From contig OZ244955.1 in NCBI GenBank assembly GCA_965222525.1, positions 1 to 64,000 of the forward strand: 64,000 nucleotides of DNA, written 5' to 3'. The notes beneath the pieces are model-generated. The model saw only the letters and a program-made list of their open reading frames with translations, had not been told where the DNA came from and did not search any database. Origin of the DNA: CBDCUF01 sp965222525. GTDB lineage: Bacteria > Pseudomonadota > Alphaproteobacteria > Rickettsiales > UBA8987. The position numbers and the translations under genes are program-made. Positions 45,672-54,023 of this stretch are shown here, one piece after another (positions within the stretch are counted from its first letter, which is position 1; every line of letters begins with the position of its first letter).

Positions 45672-46951
45672 TGCTCAAAGGATCACAACGCGGCGGGGAT
45701 CAGCAACTCGCCGATCACCTGATGACGGTGGAAGAAAACGAGCATGTAGAAATTCATGAAATCAGCGGCTTTGTCTCGGATGATTTGCATGGGGCGCTCA
45801 GGGAAATCTATGCCATCAGCCGGGGCACCAAATGCAAACAATTCATGTTTTCGGTCAGTCTGAACCCACCGGAGAATGAGAGCGTGCCGGTCGAATATTT
45901 TGAAAAAACACTGGCTGCGATTGAGAAGAAAATGAAGCTGGAAGGCCAGCCGCGTGCCATTATCTTCCATGAAAAAGAAGGCCGCAGGCATTGCCATGCC
46001 GTGTGGTCGCGGATCAAGGCCGAGGAAATGAAGGCCGTGAACCTGCCGCATTTCAAGTTGAAGTTACGCGATATTTCCCGTGAGATATTCTTTGAAATGG
46101 GCTGGAAGATGCCGCCCGGCCTGATGAACAGTAAGCAACGCAACCCGTTAAACTTTACCCTGGCTGAATGGCAGCAGGCCAAACGGATCAAGGAACATCC
46201 CAAGGCGCTGAAAGCCATGTTTCAGGAATGTTGGGCGGTATCGGACAGCAAGGCCGCTTTTATCCAGGCATTGAAAGAACGCGGTTATACCTTGGCGCGG
46301 GGCGACCGGCGCGGTTTTGTCGCCGTGGATTATCGCGGTGAGGTGTTTTCACTAAGCCGCTGGACCAGTATCAAGCCCAGGGACTTAAAAGCACGGCTGG
46401 GCGATCCGAAAGATTTACGCAGCGTTGATGAGATCAAAGCCGATCTTGCCCGGCAGATGACGAAGAAAATTCACCAGCATGCGCGGCAGGTGAAGCAGAA
46501 TGCCAAGGTCATGCGCGAACCGCTACTGCGCAGGAAACAACGGCTTGTTGGTAAACACCGGCAGGACCGGCAAGCACTGGCAAACCTTCAGAAAGAACGC
46601 TGGGAACGTGAAACGGTCTTGCGCTCTGAGCGTATGCCCAAAGGCTTTAGTGGTATATGGACACGCATCACTGGTAAATACTGGAAAATCAGGAAGCAGA
46701 ATGAGAAGGAAACCGAGTTTTGCCACTTACGTGATAGAAACGAAAAGCAGGCCTTGATTGAATCACAATTACGCGAACGCCAGCATTTTCAAAAAGAGGT
46801 AGCGTCCTTCCGCGCATACCATCAACAGCTTATGCAGGAATTAAAACGTGACGTGGCATATTATCTGGAAATGGGTAGTGATCCTCCATCACCTACCGTA
46901 CCGGATAAAGACCGCGACAGACAAAAAGGCGATTTCGGCCTTGGTATCTAA
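45668..46951 (+). CDS. MobA/VirD2-type relaxase
   Basis: A 427 aa relaxase (MOB nuclease) that would nick oriT and pilot the strand into a recipient. The N-terminal domain carries a conserved LKGSQRGGDQQLADHL start. The histidine motif EGRRHCHAVWSRIK (residues about 105-118) corresponds to the HxHxVW metal-binding motif III. The C-terminal part (about 240-420) is basic and coiled-coil-like, with KNAKVMREPLLRRK-type segments. There are two possible ATGs, 45668 and 45671. Together with mobC it suggests mobilization by a conjugative machine, part of which is encoded at 61565-63181. Confidence 0.9.
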   Translation: MMLKGSQRGGDQQLADHLMTVEENEHVEIHEISGFVSDDLHGALREIYAISRGTKCKQFMFSVSLNPPENESVPVEYFEKTLAAIEKKMKLEGQPRAIIFHEKEGRRHCHAVWSRIKAEEMKAVNLPHFKLKLRDISREIFFEMGWKMPPGLMNSKQRNPLNFTLAEWQQAKRIKEHPKALKAMFQECWAVSDSKAAFIQALKERGYTLARGDRRGFVAVDYRGEVFSLSRWTSIKPRDLKARLGDPKDLRSVDEIKADLARQMTKKIHQHARQVKQNAKVMREPLLRRKQRLVGKHRQDRQALANLQKERWERETVLRSERMPKGFSGIWTRITGKYWKIRKQNEKETEFCHLRDRNEKQALIESQLRERQHFQKEVASFRAYHQQLMQELKRDVAYYLEMGSDPPSPTVPDKDRDRQKGDFGLGI

Positions 46952-46955
46952 AAAG

Positions 46956-47082
46956 GTTGCTCATGCAACCCTGCTTCCGGTCGAGGATGGGGTAGCAAGT
47001 GCAAGGAGGCTCCGCACGAGGGTCCCTTTAGGGATACGTGTGGATGCCTTGCATGCGCGAGGGCAACGCCCTTAGCTCCTTG
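46956..47082 (+). ncRNA. Candidate structured RNA, copy A (after relaxase)
   Basis: This roughly 127-nt non-coding stretch aligns over its whole length with 53807-53930. Both share a first hairpin (GTTGC...GCAAC here), an AAGGAG...CTCCTT pairing that could close the rest, a TGCAAGG/CCTTGCA pairing, a CCCTTTAGGG hairpin and a final GGGC/GCCC hairpin. Between copies some stems change on both sides (for example TGCAAGG/CCTTGCA here, GGCAAGG/TCTTGCC there). The strand given is that of the upstream gene. It could also be a 3'UTR element or a DNA hairpin site. Confidence 0.55.
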
Positions 47083-47101
47083 ATTAGGTGAAGAAAGCCA
47101 C

Positions 47102-48001
47102 TCACGCGGCTTCCTCCAGCACTTCTGCCTGATAGGATTTCAGGTGATCGACGGCACGTTGCGCATGCGCGGCGGCGGAGAAGATTGCCCGCTTGTCGTT
47201 CTTCAGGACTTTCAGCCAGGAATGAATGTAACCGGCATGGTCTTCCCGGACTTCCGGGGTAATGCCCAGTTCGGCGCAGAGGAAGGCTGAACCAAGCTCG
47301 GCCACCAGTTCTTCGCGGGCATAGCCTTCATCGCCCCAGCGTTTACGTCCGAAATCACGATACAGCCGGTCGGGATGACGTGTCCAGTGCGTCATCTCAT
47401 GGGCCAGTGTGGCGTAGTAGCTCTCCGCATCGCGGAAGCATTCGATAAAGGGCATCTGCACGTAATCGTCATGCACGGCGTAGTATGCCTGATTACCACC
47501 ATGCCGTATTTCGGCTTCAGTCGTGGCGAAGAAGCGTTCCAGCGCTTCATCACGGCTGATGTCAGGATTAACCGGCTCCGGTTTGCTGTAGTAATGCTCC
47601 GGCAGGCCTTCGATCTGCTCAACGTTAAAGACGGTGTAGCCTTTCATGTAGGGAATGGTTACGTCCACTTCTTCGCCATTATCAAGCTCTTCGGTTTTGG
47701 TGAGGGTATTAGCGTAGACTACGGTTTCGCCCTTGGAGCCTTTGCGGACATGCGCATTCAGCTCTTTGGCCTGCTTGAAGGTCATCCATATATTCGAGCT
47801 ATAACCCTGCTCAACGGATGCAGCCCAGAGCAGAATGATATTCATGCCCTGATAGGCCTGACCGTTATGGCGCAGCGGCTTTGTGATGCGCTCCGAGAGA
47901 TGTTCGGCATTCCAGGGCATGAGCCAGGTTCGGTTGCCGTTTTCCAAATCAGCAACGATTTTGTTGGTAACGCGGGTGTAGATGTCTTGCTTCTTTTCCA
48001 T
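47102..48001 (-). CDS. ArdC-type antirestriction protein with zincin domain
   Basis: A 299 aa protein of the ArdC family often carried on plasmids and ICEs; it binds single-stranded DNA and protects incoming DNA from restriction. An N-terminal domain (DIYTRVTNKIVADLENG, PWN near residue 27) is followed by a C-terminal zincin-like part with the metal motif HEMTH near residue 203 and a downstream EELVAELGSAFLCAELG. The start at 48001 fits the family; an upstream extension of 47 codons is not conserved-looking. A GGAGG ribosome site lies just before. It is convergent with the relaxase. Confidence 0.9.
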   Translation of the reverse strand: MEKKQDIYTRVTNKIVADLENGNRTWLMPWNAEHLSERITKPLRHNGQAYQGMNIILLWAASVEQGYSSNIWMTFKQAKELNAHVRKGSKGETVVYANTLTKTEELDNGEEVDVTIPYMKGYTVFNVEQIEGLPEHYYSKPEPVNPDISRDEALERFFATTEAEIRHGGNQAYYAVHDDYVQMPFIECFRDAESYYATLAHEMTHWTRHPDRLYRDFGRKRWGDEGYAREELVAELGSAFLCAELGITPEVREDHAGYIHSWLKVLKNDKRAIFSAAAHAQRAVDHLKSYQAEVLEEAA

Positions 48002-48296
48002 TGTATCCTCCGTTTCTAGGGTTGTCAGGAACGCCGAAAACAAAGGCAGGGGGATCAAGACGCCGGAGCATGGTCCACACGGGAGGACCGAAGGGACGAA
48101 TGGAGCGGGCCGCACCATTGCACCGGCGGCGCACCCGGCCATAAACGGCGCTTCTGGTCTGACAACACCACGAAACGGCTATGGATGTGGGACAGGAGCT
48201 AACATCTTCACATTGCGATATTAACGATTGCGATTTACCCGGAATTGCCCTAATTTCTCATCTGCACGGAAGGATTTGCGAAGGAGCATGTAGCCT
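48002..48296. promoter_or_regulatory. Divergent promoter region between ardC and the HTH operon
   Basis: A GC-rich, non-coding 295 bp separates two divergently read units. Near its right end the octamer ATTGCGAT appears twice (48212-48219 and 48227-48234, 15 bp apart), in an otherwise AT-rich patch (TATTAACG). A repeated site about 1.5 helical turns apart suggests an operator, perhaps for the HTH protein encoded next. No consensus -35/-10 pair is clear. Confidence 0.4.
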
Positions 48297-48482
48297 GTGG
48301 AAACGGACATCATGAAAATCGGGGAGCTGGCCGCTTACCTGAAAATGGCCGAAAAGACGCTGTATCGCCTGGCATCGAAAGGTGAAATTCCTGGCTTCAA
48401 AGTTGGCGGTGCATGGCGCTTCCGTAAGAGTGAGATTGATAAGTGGATTGAGAAGCAGGAAAGCGGTGATTATGCCGAATGA
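48297..48482 (+). CDS. MerR/excisionase-like HTH regulator
   Basis: A 61 aa single winged-helix protein (MKIGELAAYLKMAEKTLYRL, then KGEIPGFKVGGAWRFRKSEIDKWI). This is the pattern of HTH_17/excisionase-type DNA-binding proteins. The ORF starts at GTG 48297, ten bases after GAAGGAG; ATG 48312 is an alternative start. Its last 11 bases overlap the next gene's start, showing translational coupling. It may regulate the operon or act as an excisionase of the element; the operon position favours the former. Confidence 0.8.
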   Translation: METDIMKIGELAAYLKMAEKTLYRLASKGEIPGFKVGGAWRFRKSEIDKWIEKQESGDYAE

Positions 48483-50280
48483 AGAACAGACGGGCTGCAT
48501 TACTAAAGAAATCAGTGGCAATTGGCTTACCAATGGCCACCTTGAAGCCTGCATTCTTAAACTGAGGCCTCCTACAGATAGTGAATGGAAGAATGATAGT
48601 AGCCGTGCCGGTAATATATCTATTGTTTCCCGGTTGCTTCAACCGACTGAAGAAGAGGAAAGGAATCTGCTTGAACAGGAATTCCCGGAAAAACCTGCTT
48701 TAGTACTTTCTCCTGAGTTGGCTTTTGGATCACCTGATTTTGATGCATTAGATGCGCTTGTCAGACAGTACAATCAAGATTTGATTTTTATATGCGGCTT
48801 CGGATTTGCCAATGGAGATGCCTTAACAGCTTTGGTAGCTAAACCCGGTATCGAAGGCATCTGGAACAGTCCTCCCAATGCCAATAAAAAATACAATGGT
48901 GGTTGGGTCTGGATAAAGAGTGGTGATACTGTCCAATGCTATATGTTTCTTAAAAATTATTTTGAGCAAGGCACTGAAATAACCGTCCCGAATTTAGCAG
49001 AAGGGGATAGTATCTTACGGATTGAAGGGAACGATTTGGTCGTTTTTCCAATGATATGCGCTGATCTCATCTCAAAACAGGATAATAGCCCATCTGTACG
49101 AATTGTAGACTCTCTGCATACAGAGAGTCCCTCAAATAAAAGGGTGTTAATTACAGGCTGTTTGTTAAATCATCATTCGGCAAGCGGACACTGGAAAGCT
49201 GCCATCGGTGACCTGCTGGAGGCGATTAAACCCTCCAATGCTCGGCTGATGTTAAGCAATTGCGTCAATCCCACTCCTGCGCCTGCTGAAAGTGATGATA
49301 AATGGCGTTGCCTGTCGGGAGCTTACCAGCACCGGGAAGGCTGCAAACCTCCTGGTCAGCCACTTCCCTACATGCGCCATGTGGAGGATACAAAATTTGC
49401 CGGTCTGGTCGTAAGAAACACCAAAACAGGGGGTGTTTTTGGAAAGCTGAAATGGACAAACAATGCTTCTGAGGGATTGCATGCATTTTCTGAATGCTCT
49501 CAACAGGTGTGGAGTAACGACCATTTTCAAGCTTGTGACGGGGATTGCGCTGCTGATGAACTGTACCGCTTCATATTAAGGCATAAGGGACAGATTCTGC
49601 ATAACAAGATTACTTCTAGCCAGGCAACTAAAACATTAGCTGATGCTGAGTTGGATGCCTTATTGGAAGAGCTATCCCCACTGTCCGGCTCAGCGCTTCG
49701 ATCTGTTGCAGGAACGCTGTTCCAAAAATGCCTGAGAGGTATAAAAAAGGAAGCACCATTCTGCCCGGACCAACTCTATAACGAGGAAAACAGCCTAGAT
49801 TGCGCGATAACTACGCTACGAGTTCTTCAGCATGCGATAGATGCAGCCCTTCTTCCTGAAATGCCCAAAGGAGAAGAGCTGGACTACGGCCAGCTCTTGT
49901 CTGCTGATAATGAGCACGAAATCCTAATCTGGGACTCTTCCGAACACACCGCTTCCCAACTATACAACATGGTAAAAGAAAGCATTGTAAAAGATGGCGG
50001 AAGTGCGCGGCTATTAACTATTGTAGGGCGTGGGAATGGTGGAGGCAGCCCTCCTGAAGACGGAAGAATAAAGAGCAACCGCCTTGCGGATATAGCCAAT
50101 GCACCGCCTGTAAGTGCCGATACAGATTCTTCTGCGGATAGGGATATATGCGAAGCTACAGACCGCGTGGTGTTTTGGAAAAACCAGGGAAAAATTGATG
50201 ACGTGCTATCTTCAACCGACCCTAACCAGGATTTGGCTGAAAGTCTTCGGAAAGAAATTATTTTATCTGAGGGTTCATGA
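48472..50280 (+). CDS. Nitrilase-like protein, putative defence effector
   Basis: A 602 aa protein from ATG 48472, overlapping the HTH gene. The N-terminal half has a nitrilase/CN-hydrolase pattern: SPELAF with a Glu near residue 82, a lysine near 161 (FLKNYFEQ) and MICADL with Cys at about 196. These fit the Glu-Lys-Cys triad order, comparable to the nitrilase parts fused to reverse transcriptases in defence systems. The C-terminal about 300 residues have no known domain; a His/Cys-rich loop lies near 280-300. The gene is coupled to the next one (ATGA overlap), so it is probably the effector or sensor of the operon. The nitrilase call is inference from three motifs. Confidence 0.6.
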   Translation: MPNEEQTGCITKEISGNWLTNGHLEACILKLRPPTDSEWKNDSSRAGNISIVSRLLQPTEEEERNLLEQEFPEKPALVLSPELAFGSPDFDALDALVRQYNQDLIFICGFGFANGDALTALVAKPGIEGIWNSPPNANKKYNGGWVWIKSGDTVQCYMFLKNYFEQGTEITVPNLAEGDSILRIEGNDLVVFPMICADLISKQDNSPSVRIVDSLHTESPSNKRVLITGCLLNHHSASGHWKAAIGDLLEAIKPSNARLMLSNCVNPTPAPAESDDKWRCLSGAYQHREGCKPPGQPLPYMRHVEDTKFAGLVVRNTKTGGVFGKLKWTNNASEGLHAFSECSQQVWSNDHFQACDGDCAADELYRFILRHKGQILHNKITSSQATKTLADAELDALLEELSPLSGSALRSVAGTLFQKCLRGIKKEAPFCPDQLYNEENSLDCAITTLRVLQHAIDAALLPEMPKGEELDYGQLLSADNEHEILIWDSSEHTASQLYNMVKESIVKDGGSARLLTIVGRGNGGGSPPEDGRIKSNRLADIANAPPVSADTDSSADRDICEATDRVVFWKNQGKIDDVLSSTDPNQDLAESLRKEIILSEGS

Positions 50281-50855
50281 CGGAAGAGCATTTAATTACA
50301 AAGCTTAAAAAGCATTTTGCGGAGACGGGATTTGTCGATTCAACACAGTTGATGAGTGACATTGGCCCCATTCCTCGTGATGTGCTTGTCATGCACAATC
50401 ATTATGCCTTGATGGTCGGATGTGAAATTACATCAGATAAAGAAGACATAGGAGCAGCATTATTAAAAACCAAAGAAGAGATGCACAGCTTTCTTCGTAG
50501 AACATTACTGGCGCTGGAAAACAAAAAAGGGCTGATTGTCGATGGGTATTTACTCATCATACTGAAACAGGCACCTGAAGAAGATGCAAAAGAGATTATC
50601 AGAGAAATTGAACTGGATACGAAAGTGTGCAGAAAACATATTGTATGGCCTCTTATAGATGGCACCGGCCTTGATAGGCTGCAATTTGTAACCATTCTGT
50701 CTTTACCGAAACCACTTCCTGGTAATATTGCCGATACAACCTCTTTTGAGCTGTCTCCTGAAGCAGCTGCCCTGCTTTTGGAATACAAAAAGCAGGGCAA
50801 TCTCGACCGGCTTATGAACTCAATTAAAAGTGGGGAGATTGGCAATGCTAGTTGA
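50277..50855 (+). CDS. Small middle component (LmuC / ABC-3C MC-like)
   Basis: A 192 aa protein, ATG overlapping the previous stop. It has no enzyme motif. Helical segments and a beta core with DGYLLIILK, EIELDTKVCRKHIVWPL and LQFVTILSLP resemble the CRK-type core of ABC-three-component middle proteins and LmuC, which bridge the ATPase and the effector in Lamassu-like systems. This is pattern recognition, not a database hit. It overlaps the ATPase gene start by 11 bp. Confidence 0.6.
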   Translation: MTEEHLITKLKKHFAETGFVDSTQLMSDIGPIPRDVLVMHNHYALMVGCEITSDKEDIGAALLKTKEEMHSFLRRTLLALENKKGLIVDGYLLIILKQAPEEDAKEIIREIELDTKVCRKHIVWPLIDGTGLDRLQFVTILSLPKPLPGNIADTTSFELSPEAAALLLEYKKQGNLDRLMNSIKSGEIGNAS

Positions 50856-53796
50856 TCAGCTCAAGATTCAGCGTTTTAGGGGTATCTCAGATACGCTTTC
50901 CCTGGATTTATCCTCACCCCTGACTTTAATTTATGCTCCCAACGGAACAGGAAAGACCAGTATTTGTGATGCGGTTGAATGGCTTTTGTGCGGCGGAATT
51001 GGCAGGTTATCATCCTTGGACAAGAATGATGTCCGATGCAGATTCGGTGACAATGACTTGGAAACAGCGATTGAAGCCACAATTCCACATAACGACAACC
51101 CCTTTTCTATTAAGCGGGTATTATCTGATGCAGGAACTACGCTGTTTTGGAAAGATCAGAATTCTGATTATACAAAAGCCAATGACCAGGAACTCTTGAG
51201 ACGGTTTGTAACGGCTTTACCCCCTACCGGAAACTCTAACAGGGCAAAAATAGACTGGGTGCGCTCTACCAGATTTCTGGAAAGCGACTCGCTGAGCCTG
51301 CTGATAGATAGTGACCGTGAATCCAATGACACCAGGAAATTAATTTTTTCCAATCTGTTTGGCGTTGCCGAATACCAAAAAGCCGAAAGTAACTTGAACA
51401 AAATCCTGAACAAACTTCCTGCCGCAAGCACGATTGTCAGGGAAAAAAAGAAAATCAGAGCGAAAATTACTGAATATAAGGACTCAATCAAGAAAATCAC
51501 TGCTGAGCAAACGGAGCCTTACCACGATCATATTTCCAGTCTGCTGGATAGTATTGCGAAGCATCTGGACGAAAAAAAGGACGAATATGATAATTTGCAG
51601 GAATATCATAAACATCTGGAAATCAGCTTCATTCAAAACAACGAGTCTCTGAATGAACAAAAATCAGCACTACTGTACATAAAAGAGAATTTAAACACCT
51701 ACACCGAGAATACTTCTAGGTCGGAAGAACTCACAAAAAATATTAAGGCTGGTGATGATACCCTAAAAACTCTGACAGAGAGCTATAATAAGAAAAAGCA
51801 GGAACTGGAAACTAAACAGAATACTGCGGCACGGCAGGAAAAACTGCTTATTGAAATCGCTGAAACAATGCAGGAGCTAAAAACAGAAAAAACGGTATGT
51901 AAACAGTTATATCAGTCATATTTGGCACCTTCACTTGATATTGGCGAGCATGAAAACAGGGCAGATAAAATTGCAGAATACGTTGTCTCGGCAGAGCAAA
52001 AGGCGTTCTCTTTACAAGAGAAAATAACCCTAGTTGAAGAATGTATTGAACAACTTCCTTCCTGGATAAAAAAACGTGAAAGGATCAAAGGCATCAATAT
52101 TGAGATAGAGGCTCTAGAATCCAGAAAACCAAAGGCCAATGAAGAAAAGCCGCTTGTAGAACGGATTTCTGAAATAAAAGCACAAATAAATACACTGCAA
52201 GCATCCCGCGAAAAAACTTTGGGTGAACTTGAGTTACTGCTTTCTTCAGGTAAACGATATGTAGAACTCCACACCGAGGATACGGAGTGTCCTTTATGTG
52301 CACATCCATATGAAAGCAATCAGGTGCTTCAGGAAAAAATCAACACCCGGTTTTCCCGGTTGTCAGAAAAATCCAAAGAGGAAGCAACTCTGGCATCCAG
52401 ACATGAGGAACTTACCAAGCAACTTCATCATGAAAATCAATTGCTCACACAATCCCAGGAACTGACTAATCAAAAAGTCCAGTTGCTTGGCGATTTGCAG
52501 GAGGTGGAAAGCGTTTTTATTCAGGCGGGCCTGGCTAAAGAGGCATTATCCAAAGCTGAAGATGTTGCCGAAAAATTTGAAGATATTCGGAAACAGCATC
52601 AATCAGAACTCAAAGTCACGACTGATAATCTGTCGCCCTATAAAAGTGCGCATGAGGCAGTAAAACGTTTAGAAGAAAAACTCATTCGGATAGAGTTTCT
52701 TATTTCTACATGGCATGAGAAATTGGGCAAAGATGGTCTAAAACCACTGAATATTGATGATTTAGACAAAGCTATAACAGAGCTTGAACTGCTTTTGGAG
52801 GATCAAGCGAAACCGCAGAAAAAACTCCAAGAAGAGCGCAAGTCGGCCATTGTAAAACTTTCTCAGGAGTTAAAGGAACTGGAAGATAATAAAAATAAAA
52901 AATCTGCTGAGAATTCTGCTCTAAAAGAAAAACTTAACACGATTACAAATGCCCTCAAGGATTTTACAAGAAAATGGGCAGTTATTTCCAATGCTCGGCA
53001 CGTTGATAATCTGGAAATCGAGAAATCAGCAAGTGCCATAGATAAAAAGAACCGGTCCATCAATGAAGCAAAGCTTCTCTTTGAGAAGACAGAAGAATAT
53101 TTCACCAAAATCCGCGAACATGAGAAAAAAGAAAGCGAATGCAAGCTTCACCAAAAAGAAATTCAGTCTGCAAAAGAGGAGTTACAGGAGTGGATAAACC
53201 AGGAAGACGCCCGTAAAGTCATCGAAAAGGAAATCAACTCCATTCAAGAAGAAATAAGACGATTTATTTCAAAAGAAATTGCGCCGCTTTCGAGTATTAT
53301 TAGCACTCTTTATTTACGTGCTCAGGGCAACAGATTCATCAGTTCAATAGCAGCTGAACCGACGAAGGATGGTTTATTAAACTGGATTGCTGAACTGGAT
53401 GAAAACGGTGAGGCGTTTGATAAAATGCAGGCGTTAAGCCAGGGGCAAAGGCAGGATTTGGCATTAGCCATATTTTTAGCGCGCGCCAGAAGCCTAGGAG
53501 GAACTTTCTTTATGGATGAACCGCTGGCGCATTTGGATGATTTAAACCGCGTTGCCTTACTTGATATGTTGAGGATAATCGTCTCCGAAAAAGATACGCC
53601 TGTTCCGCTACGGCTGGTCCTGACAACAGCCAGTAATAATCTCCTTCGTCATCTTCGGGAAAAATTCAGCCTTGTAGACGACAGAGAGGGTAATCCGGCA
53701 TTACGTATTTATAAAATGAACGGCAACCCTAAAGTCGGACTGGATATAGAGGTTCCTGAACTGGTCCATTCACCCAACCGATTGCTTACAGCATAA
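50845..53796 (+). CDS. Rad50/SMC-like ATPase with zinc hook (LmuB-like)
   Basis: A 983 aa protein with split ABC-type ATPase halves. N-terminal Walker A is APNGTGKTS (about residues 31-39). A long coiled coil (about 180-820) is interrupted by a CPLC zinc-hook motif near residue 481. The C-terminal signature LSQGQRQDLALAI (about 862) and Walker B FFMDEPLAHLDD (about 888) complete the ATPase. Architecture matches Rad50 and the SMC ATPases of Lamassu/ABC-3C anti-phage systems. Start 50845 was chosen because of the MLVDQLKIQRFRG pattern and overlap with the previous gene. It presumably senses DNA ends or phage replication intermediates. Confidence 0.88.
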   Translation: MLVDQLKIQRFRGISDTLSLDLSSPLTLIYAPNGTGKTSICDAVEWLLCGGIGRLSSLDKNDVRCRFGDNDLETAIEATIPHNDNPFSIKRVLSDAGTTLFWKDQNSDYTKANDQELLRRFVTALPPTGNSNRAKIDWVRSTRFLESDSLSLLIDSDRESNDTRKLIFSNLFGVAEYQKAESNLNKILNKLPAASTIVREKKKIRAKITEYKDSIKKITAEQTEPYHDHISSLLDSIAKHLDEKKDEYDNLQEYHKHLEISFIQNNESLNEQKSALLYIKENLNTYTENTSRSEELTKNIKAGDDTLKTLTESYNKKKQELETKQNTAARQEKLLIEIAETMQELKTEKTVCKQLYQSYLAPSLDIGEHENRADKIAEYVVSAEQKAFSLQEKITLVEECIEQLPSWIKKRERIKGINIEIEALESRKPKANEEKPLVERISEIKAQINTLQASREKTLGELELLLSSGKRYVELHTEDTECPLCAHPYESNQVLQEKINTRFSRLSEKSKEEATLASRHEELTKQLHHENQLLTQSQELTNQKVQLLGDLQEVESVFIQAGLAKEALSKAEDVAEKFEDIRKQHQSELKVTTDNLSPYKSAHEAVKRLEEKLIRIEFLISTWHEKLGKDGLKPLNIDDLDKAITELELLLEDQAKPQKKLQEERKSAIVKLSQELKELEDNKNKKSAENSALKEKLNTITNALKDFTRKWAVISNARHVDNLEIEKSASAIDKKNRSINEAKLLFEKTEEYFTKIREHEKKESECKLHQKEIQSAKEELQEWINQEDARKVIEKEINSIQEEIRRFISKEIAPLSSIISTLYLRAQGNRFISSIAAEPTKDGLLNWIAELDENGEAFDKMQALSQGQRQDLALAIFLARARSLGGTFFMDEPLAHLDDLNRVALLDMLRIIVSEKDTPVPLRLVLTTASNNLLRHLREKFSLVDDREGNPALRIYKMNGNPKVGLDIEVPELVHSPNRLLTA

Positions 53797-53806
53797 GCGA
53801 AACAAA

Positions 53807-53930
53807 GTTGCACATGCAGCCTGTCTTTCTGGCGAAGAATGAGAGTAGCAAAGGCAAGGAGACTCTGCACAAGGTTTTCCCTATGGGAGACGTGAGGATG
53901 TCTTGCCTGCGCGAGGGGCGAAGCTCCTTA
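53807..53930 (+). ncRNA. Candidate structured RNA, copy B (after the ATPase gene)
   Basis: This 124-nt region aligns with 46956-47082. It keeps the same stem layout with changed bases: GTTGC/GCAGC first hairpin, AAGGAG/CTCCTT closing pair, AGGCAAGG/TCTTGCCT stem, TCCCTATGGGA hairpin, and a GGGGC/GCTCC end hairpin. It lies just past the stop codon of a plus-strand gene, like copy A, and before a convergent gene. No ORF is present. Confidence 0.55.
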
Positions 53931-54023
53931 GATATATGTACCATCCCGGTTTACCTGTGCGCGTAATATTGGCGATATACGCCGTTGATAATGAGTTGGG
54001 TAAACTGCTTATGCCATTTGGCC

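Noticed and set aside
46956..53930. Direct repeats as ends of an inserted transposon
   Set aside because: The copies are diverged throughout, keep RNA stems and do not enclose a transposase; structured RNA fits better.
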